A stretch of 47,511 bases of DNA from Bacteroidales bacterium. GTDB taxonomy: Bacteria > Bacteroidota > Bacteroidia > Bacteroidales > UBA4417. Location of the stretch: assembly GCA_030654075.1 (NCBI GenBank), contig JAURYB010000163.1, forward strand, positions 1-47,511, given 5' to 3'. This document shows positions 19,596 through 29,021 of this stretch, piece by piece. The notes below the pieces were generated by a model that had not been told where the DNA came from, did no database searches, and saw only the letters and a program-made list of their open reading frames with translations. Position 1 is the first letter of the stretch, and each line of letters begins with the position of its first letter. The position numbers were made by a program, and so were the translations under genes.

Positions 19596-20867
19596 CTAGT
19601 TTGCATTTTCGGAGCGATAACCTGCACTATCCTCCGCCGCCATCATCATCTCCCCATCCTTTGCCCTTAACTCCCCCTTAAACGCCCGCTGGCTTAGCGA
19701 ACCATACAAACTCTCCAACTCATGCAAACTTTGCTGGTATTGGGTTTTTAGGGCTTCGGTTTTTTCAACGATTTTGGCGAATTGGGTTTGGAGTTCTATG
19801 GGAGGATAAGGGAATTTAATTTTGTCTAATATTCCTGTACTCATATGAGAATAAGCATCTTCATTCCCTTGCTTCAATTTAATGATTTTTGATTGAAAAT
19901 ATTTCATTAAAGAAAGGAAGTAAATTGGCATTAGCTTATTTCCCAAACGAAGTCTTATTAAATTCGAACTGATAATAGATGAAGTGAAATTTGTATTAAT
20001 AATACACATCTTACCTACTGTACCAGCTCTGGAAATAATTATATCGCCATTTATCGTATTGTAATTTTTTAACTCATCATGTTTTTTTTCGCTTATCCAC
20101 AAACAACCATTTATCACAAAATGACCATCATTAAGGATATTGTACATTGTCCAAACCGGAATGCCACTTTCAGTGTATTCCTCTTTCTTTAATGCACTAC
20201 CAAAAGGGCCGCATTTTGTACCATCCTTAGGATTGATATAAAACTCAGATAATTTTCTAATTCCGAAACCTTTCTCATTCTTGACCGGATCGCCAAACAT
20301 CTCCAAAAACGTACTTTTCATAAACTCATCCAGTAGTCGGATGCTTTCTTTGCGCTGGGCTATCAGGTTTTCGGCCTGGCTAAGAATATTGGCGATATGG
20401 AGTTGGTCAGTGAATGAAGGGAGCGGAATTTTCAATTCCTCTATGTTTTTTGCTGATATGTTTGGCTGACCTCCGCCATATGCCTGTTTCTCAATAAGTG
20501 GTTTTAAAATTTTTAATGCTTGTAACAAATAATTCTTATGGAGTTTGGTTTTATCATTTACAATAAAACATCCAACACGTTGATTCTGGTAAGCTATCTC
20601 ATCTGAATAATATTGCCCATACTTGCCGGTTGTTGCACCCGACATCGCAATAAGAATATCTCCATTTTCGATTTTAAAGTTCTCAAAAACAGGTTCGTAT
20701 TTAATTCTAACAGCCTTATTACTACTTACAATGTTATCATTAATATTAGATATTCTAATAATGGGCACACCTTCTTCAACGAAATTCTCACTTTTAAATG
20801 CAAATCCGTTCCTGACAGTACAAATATTCCCTAATCGCTCAAACCTCATACTGTTCCATTTCTTCAT
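19596..20867 (-). CDS. hsdS: type I restriction-modification specificity subunit S
   Basis: This 423-residue protein has two target-recognition domains (about residues 6-170 and 205-365), each followed by a conserved coiled-coil spacer (FTDQLHIANILSQAENLIAQ and IELQTQFAKIVEKTEALKTQ). It should choose the bipartite target for the M and R subunits. The recognition domains are AT-rich relative to the conserved spacers, as is usual for exchangeable TRDs. It overlaps the end of the preceding nuclease gene by 29 nt; an internal Met at 20849 (MRFERLGN) is an equally plausible start and still overlaps by 11 nt. It is the last gene of the R-M operon and ends close to repeat R. Confidence 0.93.
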   Translation of the reverse strand: MKKWNSMRFERLGNICTVRNGFAFKSENFVEEGVPIIRISNINDNIVSSNKAVRIKYEPVFENFKIENGDILIAMSGATTGKYGQYYSDEIAYQNQRVGCFIVNDKTKLHKNYLLQALKILKPLIEKQAYGGGQPNISAKNIEELKIPLPSFTDQLHIANILSQAENLIAQRKESIRLLDEFMKSTFLEMFGDPVKNEKGFGIRKLSEFYINPKDGTKCGPFGSALKKEEYTESGIPVWTMYNILNDGHFVINGCLWISEKKHDELKNYNTINGDIIISRAGTVGKMCIINTNFTSSIISSNLIRLRLGNKLMPIYFLSLMKYFQSKIIKLKQGNEDAYSHMSTGILDKIKFPYPPIELQTQFAKIVEKTEALKTQYQQSLHELESLYGSLSQRAFKGELRAKDGEMMMAAEDSAGYRSENAN

Positions 20868-21963
20868 TAATTATTTTTTTCAGTGCTTCCTCCGTTGGTA
20901 GTTGTAGCAAATAACGGGCAACAAATACTTCCTGCGGCAAACCACCAGTAGCGTAATGCACCAGCGCATTGTCTTTTTGTGAACAAAGTATGATACCTAC
21001 CGGCGGGTTATCGCCTTCGCTCATTTCGTTTTCGGTAAAGTAATTGAGGTAAAGGTTCATCTGCCCGGCATCAGCATGGTCAAATTCACCCATTTTCAGG
21101 TCAATCAGTACATGGCATTTCAATATACGGTGGTAAAATACCAGGTCGATCCGGTAATGCTTGTTATTGAAGGTAATGCGTTTTTGCCTGGCTTCGAAAC
21201 AAAAGCCCCTGCCCATTTCGATCAGGAATTTCTGGATATGGTTAATAATGGCTTCTTCCAGTTCAGTTTCGGAATATTCGGCTTTTTCTTCTATTCCCAA
21301 AAATTCAAGAATATACGGGTTGAGTATAGCATCTGAAATATGCTGCCGGTGTGCTTGATGAAGTTTATCCAGCATCTTTTCCTTATCGGAACTAAGGCCA
21401 ATTCGCTCGTACAACAGGCTGCTCATATTCCGTTTCAACAGGTTAACCGTCCAGTTGTTTTTAATGGCCTGTAGCTCGTAGAAAGCCCGTTTCAGGGGTT
21501 CTTCCACTTTAAGTAACTCGATAATATGGGTGAAACTTAATTTATCAATCAGAATTTCAACCGGAACGGATTTGATACCTGAATCAGTTCCTTTTGCCTG
21601 CTCAATAAATTTGGCAGTCGGAAACTGCCAGATTATATCCTGCTGTTTTTCTGTGAGTTGCAATTTGGCAGTCAATAACTGCCAAATCAAAGGGTATTCC
21701 ACATAAAATTGCCGGCAAAGGCGAAGATTGCGGTCGGAAAATCCTTTTATACCCTTTTCACTTAACCTGTCGGAGAGTACTTTTAATGTTTTTTCACCAT
21801 AAGCGGCACGGTCGTTCCCATCTTGTTCGTACACAACAATGGAGTAACCAATCATCCAGTTGCGGAACGTCAAAGCATTGTTTACCTGTCGAAGCGCATA
21901 ATTTTTAAAATACTGATGCACTTCCACGATCTGGGTGGTCAACATCTGGATATTTTCTATCAT
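20839..21963 (-). CDS. DUF1016 / PDDEXK nuclease-family protein (YhcG-like)
   Basis: A 374-residue protein with the N-terminal DUF1016 helical domain (FRNWMIGYSIVVYEQ, YGEKTLKVLSDRL, NLRLCRQFY) and a C-terminal PD-(D/E)XK nuclease fold. The likely catalytic core is D273 (RIDLVFYH) with D288-x-K290 (VLIDLK). Such proteins are often found inside or beside type I R-M operons, where their role is not settled; a DNA-repair or accessory-defence role has been suggested for relatives. It overlaps hsdM by 4 nt (ATGA) and hsdS by 29 nt, so it is translated as part of the operon. Confidence 0.9.
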   Translation of the reverse strand: MIENIQMLTTQIVEVHQYFKNYALRQVNNALTFRNWMIGYSIVVYEQDGNDRAAYGEKTLKVLSDRLSEKGIKGFSDRNLRLCRQFYVEYPLIWQLLTAKLQLTEKQQDIIWQFPTAKFIEQAKGTDSGIKSVPVEILIDKLSFTHIIELLKVEEPLKRAFYELQAIKNNWTVNLLKRNMSSLLYERIGLSSDKEKMLDKLHQAHRQHISDAILNPYILEFLGIEEKAEYSETELEEAIINHIQKFLIEMGRGFCFEARQKRITFNNKHYRIDLVFYHRILKCHVLIDLKMGEFDHADAGQMNLYLNYFTENEMSEGDNPPVGIILCSQKDNALVHYATGGLPQEVFVARYLLQLPTEEALKKIINEEMEQYEV

Positions 21964-23525
21964 GGCAGAAGCGCTTTTAGTTGAATTAATCCTTTACTAA
22001 TCTCACTTTCAATAGTTTCGAGTTTACCGATAATCACATCCGGTTTTTCATAAACCACTTCTTCGTACACTTCAACCTTGTATTTGCTGATGCTTAAATC
22101 ATAGCCGTTGGCAACAATTTCAGCTTTCGGAACAAAGAAATATTTAGCTTCCAGGTTATTATCTTTTTTCTCGTTTCGTGCCTTGTATTGGTTGACAATA
22201 TCGGGTAAATCGCTGCCACCGATTTTATTTCGTTTGTCATCCAGCGTATAGCCATCGGCCTGCATATCGTAAAACCAAACATCGTTGGTTTCGCCACCTT
22301 TGGTAAATATCAGTATGGCGGTACTTACTCCGGCATAGGGTTTAAATACACCGCTTGGCATGGCAATAACGGCTTTCAGTTCGGCTTTGTCGGTCAATTG
22401 TTTACGCAAAGTTTCAAAAGCCTTGCCACTGCCGAATAATACGCCCTGAGGTACAACTACGGCAGCGGTTCCGCCCATTTTAAGCATGGTGAAAATGCGT
22501 TCCACGAAGAGCAGTTCGGTTTTGGTGGTGGGCAGTTTCAGGCTTTCGTTAATGTCTCCTTTGTCGATATTGCCGGTAAAGGGTGGATTAGCCATCACAA
22601 TATCGTATTGGCTGTCCTCGTTAAAACTCTTGCTCAGGGTATCCTTGTAGTCTATCTGAGGCTGGTCAATGCCATGCATCATCAGGTTCATCAATCCAAG
22701 GCGAACCATGGTGGTATCCACATCATAACCGTACAGGCTTTGTTCGAGGATTTCCTTCACCTGTTCGGTAAGCACACCGCTTATGGTGGCACGTTCGAAG
22801 CCATCTTCATCCACCATTAGCTTTCCGGGATCTTTGGAGCGCACCAGCGAAGTAAGAATATATTGGTAAAAGCCCAGGATAAAACCGGCAGTTCCGCAAC
22901 TGGGATCAGCCATACGCTGCCCGAGTTGAGGTTCGAGCAATTCAACCATTAGTTTAATAATGTGGCGTGGCGTGCGGAATTGCCCGTTTTTACCTGCAGT
23001 GGCAATTTCGCTAAGCAACAATTCGTAAACATCACCCTGTATATCCTGGAAAGCCTGTCCACCTTCGGTTGCATCGCGTTCAATTTCCGTAAAGAGTTGT
23101 TCTATAATATTAATAGCTTCAACCAGCAGCGAAGGTTTGGGCATAATAAACACCGCATTCGACATGGCTTTGGTGAAAGTTGAACCGCCGTTCATTTCTT
23201 TCAGGAAAGGAAATACTTTTATCTGCACATGTAGCAGCATTTCTTCGGCGGGTTTCCGCTTGAAATTGCTCCACCGCAATTCGCTTTTTTCTACTTCGGT
23301 ATCACTTCCGGGTACTTTATATTTTCCGCTAAAGCGTGAAATATAGGCTTCGCCTGTAAATTCGGCATCGCGTTCCCGTTTGGCTTCGAGTTCGTCGATA
23401 CGCTTCATAAAAATAAGGTAGGTAATCTGTTCAATAGCGGTGAGCGGGTTGCTGATACCGCCGCTCCAGAAGTTTTGCCAGAGTTTTGCAATCAGGGATT
23501 TTATATTTGAGTTGTTTTGTAACAT
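21960..23525 (-). CDS. hsdM: type I restriction-modification DNA methyltransferase subunit M
   Basis: A 521-residue N6-adenine methyltransferase. It has the N-terminal HsdM helical domain, the AdoMet-binding motif DPSCGTAG (residues 207-214) and the catalytic NPPF (313-316, within DIVMANPPFTG). It works with HsdS to protect host sites and with HsdR for cleavage. The usual 480-550 residue length is met, so it looks intact. The gene ends in a 4-nt overlap with the DUF1016 gene and starts 8 nt after the small membrane-protein gene. Confidence 0.96.
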   Translation of the reverse strand: MLQNNSNIKSLIAKLWQNFWSGGISNPLTAIEQITYLIFMKRIDELEAKRERDAEFTGEAYISRFSGKYKVPGSDTEVEKSELRWSNFKRKPAEEMLLHVQIKVFPFLKEMNGGSTFTKAMSNAVFIMPKPSLLVEAINIIEQLFTEIERDATEGGQAFQDIQGDVYELLLSEIATAGKNGQFRTPRHIIKLMVELLEPQLGQRMADPSCGTAGFILGFYQYILTSLVRSKDPGKLMVDEDGFERATISGVLTEQVKEILEQSLYGYDVDTTMVRLGLMNLMMHGIDQPQIDYKDTLSKSFNEDSQYDIVMANPPFTGNIDKGDINESLKLPTTKTELLFVERIFTMLKMGGTAAVVVPQGVLFGSGKAFETLRKQLTDKAELKAVIAMPSGVFKPYAGVSTAILIFTKGGETNDVWFYDMQADGYTLDDKRNKIGGSDLPDIVNQYKARNEKKDNNLEAKYFFVPKAEIVANGYDLSISKYKVEVYEEVVYEKPDVIIGKLETIESEISKGLIQLKALLP

Positions 23526-23533
23526 AAATCGTT

Positions 23534-23755
23534 TTAAAATGACAGTTGGCTGAATAATACATAGATCAGAATGGCAAGTCCGAAACTTAATAAGGTTCCG
23601 ATTAGCACATAAAGAACATTTATCGGTTTAAAAGCCGATAAAGCATCTTTATCGGGTATAACACCTATATGATCATCACAAACTCTATTAATATAAGACA
23701 TTGGAACTGTAACATTATTAAGCATATAAGCAGTTCTAAAATTATTAGGCTGCAT
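23534..23755 (-). CDS. small membrane protein within the R-M operon
   Basis: A 73-residue protein of unknown function with a soluble N-terminal half (a CDDHIGVIPDKDALSAFKPI stretch) and one C-terminal transmembrane segment (INVLYVLIGTLLSFGLAILIYVLFS). It overlaps the end of hsdR by 11 nt and ends 8 nt before hsdM, so it is translationally embedded in the operon and is probably a real gene. I do not recognise the family. Confidence 0.6.
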   Translation of the reverse strand: MQPNNFRTAYMLNNVTVPMSYINRVCDDHIGVIPDKDALSAFKPINVLYVLIGTLLSFGLAILIYVLFSQLSF

Positions 23756-26585
23756 TTAGTTGTTGGGCGAGTATTAGTATTTCGTCTATTTCTTTTGGGT
23801 TGAAAACACCACGTATGCCTTCGGGGTGTATGCTTGTAAATGGTGCGTAAATTAAATCCCTTTTCTTAAGTTCACCTTTTTCAAATACAAAGGTGCGAAG
23901 CAATTCGAGGAACTGCAACTGGCGGCTTGAGAGGTAGCTATGTTCCGCAATAAATGTATCGAATGACGAAGTTACTGTTTCGGTGTATGTTTTCAGCACT
24001 TCGAGACCTAAAATATGCTTGATAAATTGGGTAAATTGTGCCTTGCGATTATCGTAAATCCGTCGTAAAAGGTCGAGCGTAATATGAGGATGTTCGTTGT
24101 GTAATTGTTCGGCTAACTGTTCAGCTTCGATATCGGTGAGGCTTTCGCCATGTTTCAGTTTTTGTAATAACGGATTGCTGTTGGTAAGTTCCTGAATTTT
24201 CTGTTCAACTAATTCGCGATACCTGCCTACGCTTAAGGCTTCGTGCTGTGGTCCGAACTCAATGTATTCCTTGGTAGTAAGAATATCCTTCAGGTTAAAC
24301 CTAGCAGGACTTAATGGCCTTACCAGCTCAATGTACTTCATTAAAGGGGCAAGTTTTTCGATTAGTTCATCAAATTTCGCTTCTGAAATGTTGCTCCAGT
24401 AATATTCGGTCTGTGATTGTTTTATCAGCTCACTGTGCCAGGCAACAACGTTCAGCGTTAGCGGCAACCTGCCAATGGTTTCGATAATGTAGTTTTTCAA
24501 TGTGTCGTATTTACCCAGAACCACATCATCATTAGAATTTGGTGGAGGATGTGGAGTATTATCATTCGTCATCCATGCCAAAGAAACTTCAACAATATCT
24601 TTCTCAAAACGCATGGCGGCAAAATCAGTTTCGGAAACTGTGCGGAACAATGGTTTTACAACAGACCGGAGAAATTCAACTTTATCAGCAGTTAACGAAT
24701 CCCAAAAATAGTCTTCTTCCAACCGTTGCATTTCAAACTGCGCATCCCTGATAACGATGGAATTTTGCGGCAATTCAGCGATTTGCTTTTGCAATTTTCG
24801 GATTTCACTGGATTGTGTTTCTGTTATATTCAGTTCACCGGCCTTTTCTATTTTATCTAATCGTAAACCAAACAGTCGCACAGGCAATGGAATCTGTGGT
24901 TTCGGCATTTCGCCTCTTGGGTTAACTTTGAAATATTCAAAATTATCCCAGCAATCGAGAATCAGAAACGTATCTTTTTCGGTACACCAGGGTTTAATTT
25001 TCGATTTATCGAGCAAACGGGTACCACGGCCTATCATTTGCCAGAATTTAGTGTATGAAAACACCGGTTTTGCAAAAACGAGGTTTGTGATTTCCTGAAT
25101 ATCAATTCCCGTATCAAGCATATCAACACTTAAAGCTATACGTGGCAAATCATTTGTCTTGAACTGATCGAGAAGCCCTCCTTTGCCATACACACGAGGA
25201 TCATCCGAAACAATCACTTTTGCCAGTTCGCCTTTGTATTCCGGGTACAGAGCATCGAAAATCACTTCCATTCTTCGTGCATGAGCTTTACTGATACAAA
25301 AGAAAATGGTTTTACCGGGCAATACTCCGTTGTTATCCTTTATACACTCTTCCATGAACTCACGAACAATCAGCGTGTTGGTTCCGCGATTGATAACAGA
25401 TTTTTCGAGTTCAGTGCCTTCGTAATCTATCTCTTCAATCTGTTTACCATCGAGTATCAATTTTTTCTGATCTTCGAGAGATATGGTGCGTTTGTTAATT
25501 CCCTGCTCCTGAAATTTGGTCTGGATTTTCATCACCTGGAAACCGTTCAGATAACGAGGTATATGGTTTAGCGCTTCGTCATACGAATAGGCAAACGTAG
25601 GAACGCCATCCTCACACTCGAAAAGATCAAAAGTATTGTGGTCGATAACATCAGTGGGAGTTGCGGTAAGTCCGAGTGTAAGCGTATTGAAATAATCCAG
25701 CACCTCCTGGTATGTGTTATAGATGGAACGGTGGCTTTCGTCAACAATTACCAGGTCGAAAAAAGGCGGAGAAAGGATATTTTTTTCATCCCTGATGATA
25801 TTGAGCATAGTAGGATAGGTAGAAACATAAATCCTGCGGTCTTTTTCAAAGTTGTTATCATCGGGCTTAGGCCAGCGTGGTTCATTTGGCAAGTGTTCCT
25901 TAAACGCATCAAGTGCCTGTGTTTGCAAAGCAATTCTATCCACAAGGAAAAGAACACGTTCCGCCCATCCGGCACGCATTAAAGCATCAACCAAAGCAAT
26001 GCAGGTTCTTGTTTTGCCGGTTCCTGTTGCCATTACTAAAAGGAATTTCCGTTTTCGCTGTTCAATTTTCTCCATAATTGAACGAATAGCATGAATTTGG
26101 TAATCCCGTCCTGCAATCTGAGTATTTATTAATTCACCGGCCAGCGATTTCTTTGATTTCCGAATGTATTGATGCCGTTCAAGGTCATCACGGGTAGGAA
26201 AACCATACACTTTTTTGGGTGGATAGTTCTCCAGATCCCATAAATAAATATCATAACCATTGGCATAGAAACAATACGGCAGCTCCTGCTTATTCTTCTC
26301 TTTGATATGGTAGCAATATTGTTTTGCCTGTTCACGCCCAATGGCAGCATCAACAGTTGTCTTTTTAGCTTCGACAACAGCAAGTATCTTTCCATCCTTA
26401 CCCAATAACACATAATCGCTGAACTGATGTCCCTGATAAAGATTAAACGGCTCTGCTGCACCTTCGGGTGAAACTATTTTTATATCATATTCCTCGATAA
26501 CCTTTGAGCGATCATTAACATCCCATCCCGCTTGCTTCAGCTGGATGTCGATAAGTTCTTTTCGGGTGTGTTTTTCGCTTTTCAA
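23745..26585 (-). CDS. hsdR: type I restriction enzyme subunit R (EcoEI-like)
   Basis: A 946-residue ATP-dependent translocase/endonuclease. The N-terminal PD-(D/E)XK nuclease core is visible as D57 with E72-A-K74 (FSDYVLLGKDGKILAVVEAKK region). Helicase motif I is MATGTGKT (185-192), motif II is DESH (281-284), motif III is LTATP, and motif VI is QMIGRGTR. The C-terminal HsdR assembly domain follows. Length and motifs fit an intact EcoEI-type subunit. It is the first gene of the minus-strand operon; the promoter must lie in the AT-rich DNA beyond 26585. Confidence 0.95.
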   Translation of the reverse strand: MKSEKHTRKELIDIQLKQAGWDVNDRSKVIEEYDIKIVSPEGAAEPFNLYQGHQFSDYVLLGKDGKILAVVEAKKTTVDAAIGREQAKQYCYHIKEKNKQELPYCFYANGYDIYLWDLENYPPKKVYGFPTRDDLERHQYIRKSKKSLAGELINTQIAGRDYQIHAIRSIMEKIEQRKRKFLLVMATGTGKTRTCIALVDALMRAGWAERVLFLVDRIALQTQALDAFKEHLPNEPRWPKPDDNNFEKDRRIYVSTYPTMLNIIRDEKNILSPPFFDLVIVDESHRSIYNTYQEVLDYFNTLTLGLTATPTDVIDHNTFDLFECEDGVPTFAYSYDEALNHIPRYLNGFQVMKIQTKFQEQGINKRTISLEDQKKLILDGKQIEEIDYEGTELEKSVINRGTNTLIVREFMEECIKDNNGVLPGKTIFFCISKAHARRMEVIFDALYPEYKGELAKVIVSDDPRVYGKGGLLDQFKTNDLPRIALSVDMLDTGIDIQEITNLVFAKPVFSYTKFWQMIGRGTRLLDKSKIKPWCTEKDTFLILDCWDNFEYFKVNPRGEMPKPQIPLPVRLFGLRLDKIEKAGELNITETQSSEIRKLQKQIAELPQNSIVIRDAQFEMQRLEEDYFWDSLTADKVEFLRSVVKPLFRTVSETDFAAMRFEKDIVEVSLAWMTNDNTPHPPPNSNDDVVLGKYDTLKNYIIETIGRLPLTLNVVAWHSELIKQSQTEYYWSNISEAKFDELIEKLAPLMKYIELVRPLSPARFNLKDILTTKEYIEFGPQHEALSVGRYRELVEQKIQELTNSNPLLQKLKHGESLTDIEAEQLAEQLHNEHPHITLDLLRRIYDNRKAQFTQFIKHILGLEVLKTYTETVTSSFDTFIAEHSYLSSRQLQFLELLRTFVFEKGELKKRDLIYAPFTSIHPEGIRGVFNPKEIDEILILAQQLNAA

Positions 26586-27273
26586 ACTACAGATGATTAT
26601 GATTAGAATAAAAATGAACCTGAATGTCGGTTATAACGATATGAATTACATAATATGGTTAGCAATACTGATTTAAATTTTATCAAATTTATGTAGAAAT
26701 GTGATTGAAGAGGCTTAAAAACAATAATATCTCAATAAATAGGCAATTTGACCCTAAAATCAACAAAAAAGCTTTTTTTATTGATAAAAACAAGTCAAAA
26801 AGGCCTGAAATCAATGTTTTTCGGCTAAAAACACAGTTAAAACATGGAATTAATGAGAAAAAATAATTTAGTTTTACTTTGCGTTTACTTTAAGTTTCCG
26901 GTAATATTTTGTTTTTATTCAGATGATTTGTGGGAGTTTACGCTTAGCAGTTATTTTTAACAGCTTTAAGGAATTATTAATTTCAATGTTTACGTTAAGG
27001 AATATTGGATTATTTTTGTTTTACGGTAGGGCTATATTTCTGTTTGAAAAAGTATCAGATTTCGCATATTTATCATTAAAAAAACTTGGTTAAACAGTGG
27101 CCCAAGCTATTTAATTTCGTTTAGTGAGAGAGTTGCCTGTTGGATATTCAGGGTTATAACTAAAAAAACCAACAAAAATGTCATGAATTATCAAAATCCC
27201 TTATTCATCCCCTGTAAATATAAAAATATATATAATGCTGTTATATTGCTCTTTATGAATGTATATCATAGCA
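26586..27273. other. AT-rich non-coding stretch at the right end of the island
   Basis: Nearly 700 nt without a credible gene on either strand. It is clearly AT-richer than the R-M genes and must contain the hsdR promoter on the minus strand, but I cannot pick a specific box with confidence. No integrase remnant is recognisable. Confidence 0.5.
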
Positions 27274-27289
27274 CTGTCCCCGCTACTAC
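27274..27289 (+). repeat. putative attR core (copy of tRNA-fMet 3' end)
   Basis: Exact 16-bp copy of 19404-19419. A few bases upstream also echo the tRNA (atcatagca against gtcatagg). There is no full tRNA here, so this is a partial duplicate such as integration leaves behind. Confidence 0.6.
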
Positions 27290-27294
27290 TCGAT

Positions 27295-27329
27295 AATCCT
27301 CATCATTTTTGGTGGGGATTTCGTTTTTA
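27295..27329 (+). terminator. hairpin terminator right after the attR-like repeat
   Basis: AATCCTCATCA (27295-27305) pairs through 11 positions, two of them G:T, with TGGTGGGGATT (27310-27320), followed by tcgttttta. Standing a few bases after a tRNA 3' end copy, it is probably the original terminator of the tRNA before the island inserted. Confidence 0.65.
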
Positions 27330-27438
27330 TACTCATTCGAATCACTTGATATTCTTGAAGTTAGACGGAAAAGATGATTGGTTTCAGAAGTTAGATATTG
27401 TCTATTTACGGGATTGATATAAAAGCCACTTGGAAACA

Positions 27439-27729
27439 TCAATTTTTGTATTTCCTTCTTAATTTCAGTATTCCCAGATACCCGGTATTTACTCCATTCG
27501 TCAATGAAATAATTATATCATTGGGAACATATATACAAAGTGATGTCAGTCGATCAGGATTACTCCTCCTTCTCCTATCTGGTTTTTCTTTGCAAAGTAT
27601 TTTCCTTCGCACCAGTTCGTCTAAATCTGTATGATATTGCAGAATCTTTAATACTGTCGTGTTGAGGTAACGACTGATGTCTTCAAGGTCTATTGCAATT
27701 ACTTCTGCGATAGTCAATTGCTGAATTAC
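27439..27729 (-). pseudogene. gene remnant without start codon
   Basis: About 95 open codons on the minus strand, running from an in-frame stop at 27730-27732 to the stop at 27439-27441, with no ATG at the front (a TTG at 27715-27717 is the only near-start). The translation looks protein-like: IDLEDISRYLN, a TDLDELVRRKIL helix and a YVPNDIIISLTNG segment. It is reminiscent of the winged-helix-like N-terminal region of some Bacteroidota AAA-type ATPases, but I am not sure of that. It is probably a fragment of a larger gene left near the integration boundary. Confidence 0.3.
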
Positions 27730-27806
27730 TTAGAGTTTTGAAATGGATTGAGATTCGCCCTATGCGAAACTTATTTTATATGTGCTTTTTTATCTCATTT
27801 TGATGG

Positions 27807-27822
27807 GCTGATTTAGCTCATA
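27807..27822 (+). promoter_or_regulatory. shared 16-bp motif, possible activator site (copy 1)
   Basis: GCTGATTTAGCTCATA occurs exactly twice in the control regions of this locus (also 29111-29126). The core GCT-N5-AGC is dyad-like, and the DNA before both copies is also similar (CATTtt or CATTgt). It lies 62 nt upstream of the sigma-54-type element, a workable distance for an NtrC-type activator. Confidence 0.4.
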
Positions 27823-27884
27823 AATCTATATAATATTAAATAAATATTATATATATATTGCTGATAAATAGCTATATACAAACA

Positions 27885-27900
27885 TGGCATAATTATTGAA
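27885..27900 (+). promoter_or_regulatory. candidate sigma-54 promoter for the T9SS-secreted protein
   Basis: TGGCATAATTATTGAA matches the sigma-54 consensus TGGCAC-N5-TTGCW at TGGCA and TTG with exact GG-to-G spacing; the -12 C is A. Transcription would start near 27911, about 85 nt before the gene. An NtrC-type activator is encoded in the same locus. Confidence 0.5.
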
Positions 27901-27996
27901 CTTATTGGTCTATATATTCCGATTTTCTACCGATCAGTGCATTAGCCGGCCTTTTTACAGTTCTAACCAACATACTAATCCTTAAATCCTCAGCGC

Positions 27997-28974
27997 ATGA
28001 AAAAAAAATTACTCTTTCTTCTGGTTTTTGCCCTTGGTTTATTTACAATTAATAAATCAGCAGCACAAATAAGCTTTACGGCAATAGATGCATCTTATAC
28101 GCAGACATTTGATGCAATTTTCGGTATAGGAGATATTTCTCTTAACGACAATGATGCCTTATTCCCCGGGCTTTATACCTTCAGGACTACTGACAATACC
28201 CAGCCTCAGCTGATTAAGGCTTATGTTATTACAAATAATACCGGGCGACATTATAACTTTGGATTAGATGGTGATGCCGACCGGGCTCTTGGCACTATTT
28301 ACAGCAGTGCATCAGGTATAATCCAATTTGGATTCCGATTTGTAAACAATACCGGTGTTACTATTACCTCACTGGAAATTACATACACCGGCGAGCAATG
28401 GCGGACAGGAGGAAGTGCAACCACCCAGATTACCAACACGCTGGCATTTGATTACCTGCAGGCTGCAAGCATTACTGATCTAACTTCAGGAACATATACT
28501 CTTTTTGATGATTTGTCGTTTAATTCCCCCACATTGACTCCGCCGGCCACAACCCTGAATGGAAACCTGGCGGCAAACCGCACTTTGCTAACAGCAACCA
28601 TCAATGTTACCATTCCGCCAGGGGAAGAAATAATGATTCGCTGGACCGACGTGGATGACACAAGTTATGATCATGCACTTGGCGTCGATGATATGACGGT
28701 AACGCCAAAGGGTGTTAATGTTGGAACAAAAGACATTAATAAGGCAGAGATAACTTTTTATCCTAATCCTGCTAAAAACATACTGAACGTAAATAATTCA
28801 AAATTCCAGGCCAGTTCAGTTGAAGTTTATGATATGACAGGCCATCGGATTATGACTCAGCCGATGAATCCGAAAACCACAAGCCTTAATGTGGCAGACC
28901 TTTCCGAAGGACTTTACATAATCAGGTTCAAAAGTCGTAATGAGACCTACACAGGCAAATTCATAAAGAAATAG
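27997..28974 (+). CDS. secreted protein with T9SS type A C-terminal sorting domain
   Basis: A 325-residue protein with a signal peptide (KKKLLFLLVFALGLFT...SAAQ). The central region, about residues 25-245, is a beta-rich extracellular domain (HYNFGLDGDADRALG, GFRFVNNTGVTITSLEITYTGEQWR) of a kind common in secreted Bacteroidota proteins; I cannot assign an activity. The last ~75 residues (FYPNPAKNILNV, VEVYDMTGHRI, LNVADLSEGLYIIRF, GKFIKK) are a Por-secretion type A sorting domain, so the product should cross the outer membrane by T9SS and be anchored or released. It is preceded by a sigma-54-type promoter and followed by a hairpin, so it is probably monocistronic. Confidence 0.88.
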   Translation: MKKKLLFLLVFALGLFTINKSAAQISFTAIDASYTQTFDAIFGIGDISLNDNDALFPGLYTFRTTDNTQPQLIKAYVITNNTGRHYNFGLDGDADRALGTIYSSASGIIQFGFRFVNNTGVTITSLEITYTGEQWRTGGSATTQITNTLAFDYLQAASITDLTSGTYTLFDDLSFNSPTLTPPATTLNGNLAANRTLLTATINVTIPPGEEIMIRWTDVDDTSYDHALGVDDMTVTPKGVNVGTKDINKAEITFYPNPAKNILNVNNSKFQASSVEVYDMTGHRIMTQPMNPKTTSLNVADLSEGLYIIRFKSRNETYTGKFIKK

Positions 28975-28985
28975 AACAGGAAATG

Positions 28986-29021
28986 CAGAAGGAATTTGAA
29001 TTATTTTTCAAATTCCTTCTG
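28986..29021 (+). terminator. intrinsic terminator after the secreted-protein gene
   Basis: A perfect 15-bp inverted repeat, CAGAAGGAATTTGAA (28986-29000) against 29007-29021, with a 6-nt loop. The T-tract after it is weak (taattatg), but the stem is strong. Confidence 0.65.

Larger units (their letters stand above)
19420..27289. mobile_element. probable genomic island at tRNA-fMet carrying a type I R-M system
   Basis: The ~7.9 kb between the exact 16-bp copies of the tRNA 3' end holds only restriction-modification genes, all on the minus strand, plus about 700 nt of AT-rich non-coding DNA. Just outside the right copy there is a new hairpin terminator (27295-27329), as if the original tRNA downstream flank had been displaced there. 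No integrase, excisionase or transposase is visible, so the element would be immobile or mobilised in trans. The boundary logic is inference from the repeats. Confidence 0.5.
27730..27996. other. control region of the secreted-protein gene
   Basis: Very AT-rich DNA containing the 16-bp motif GCTGATTTAGCTCATA (27807-27822), shared with the promoter region at 29111, and a sigma-54-type -24/-12 element at 27885-27900. There is no coding sequence. Confidence 0.5.

Noticed and set aside
23608..26461. Plus-strand open frames opposite hsdR and hsdM
   Set aside because: All lie antisense to well-supported R-M genes and have no plausible products.
27398..27634. Plus-strand open frame of 78 codons
   Set aside because: It is antisense to the better protein-like minus-strand fragment and shows no recognisable features.
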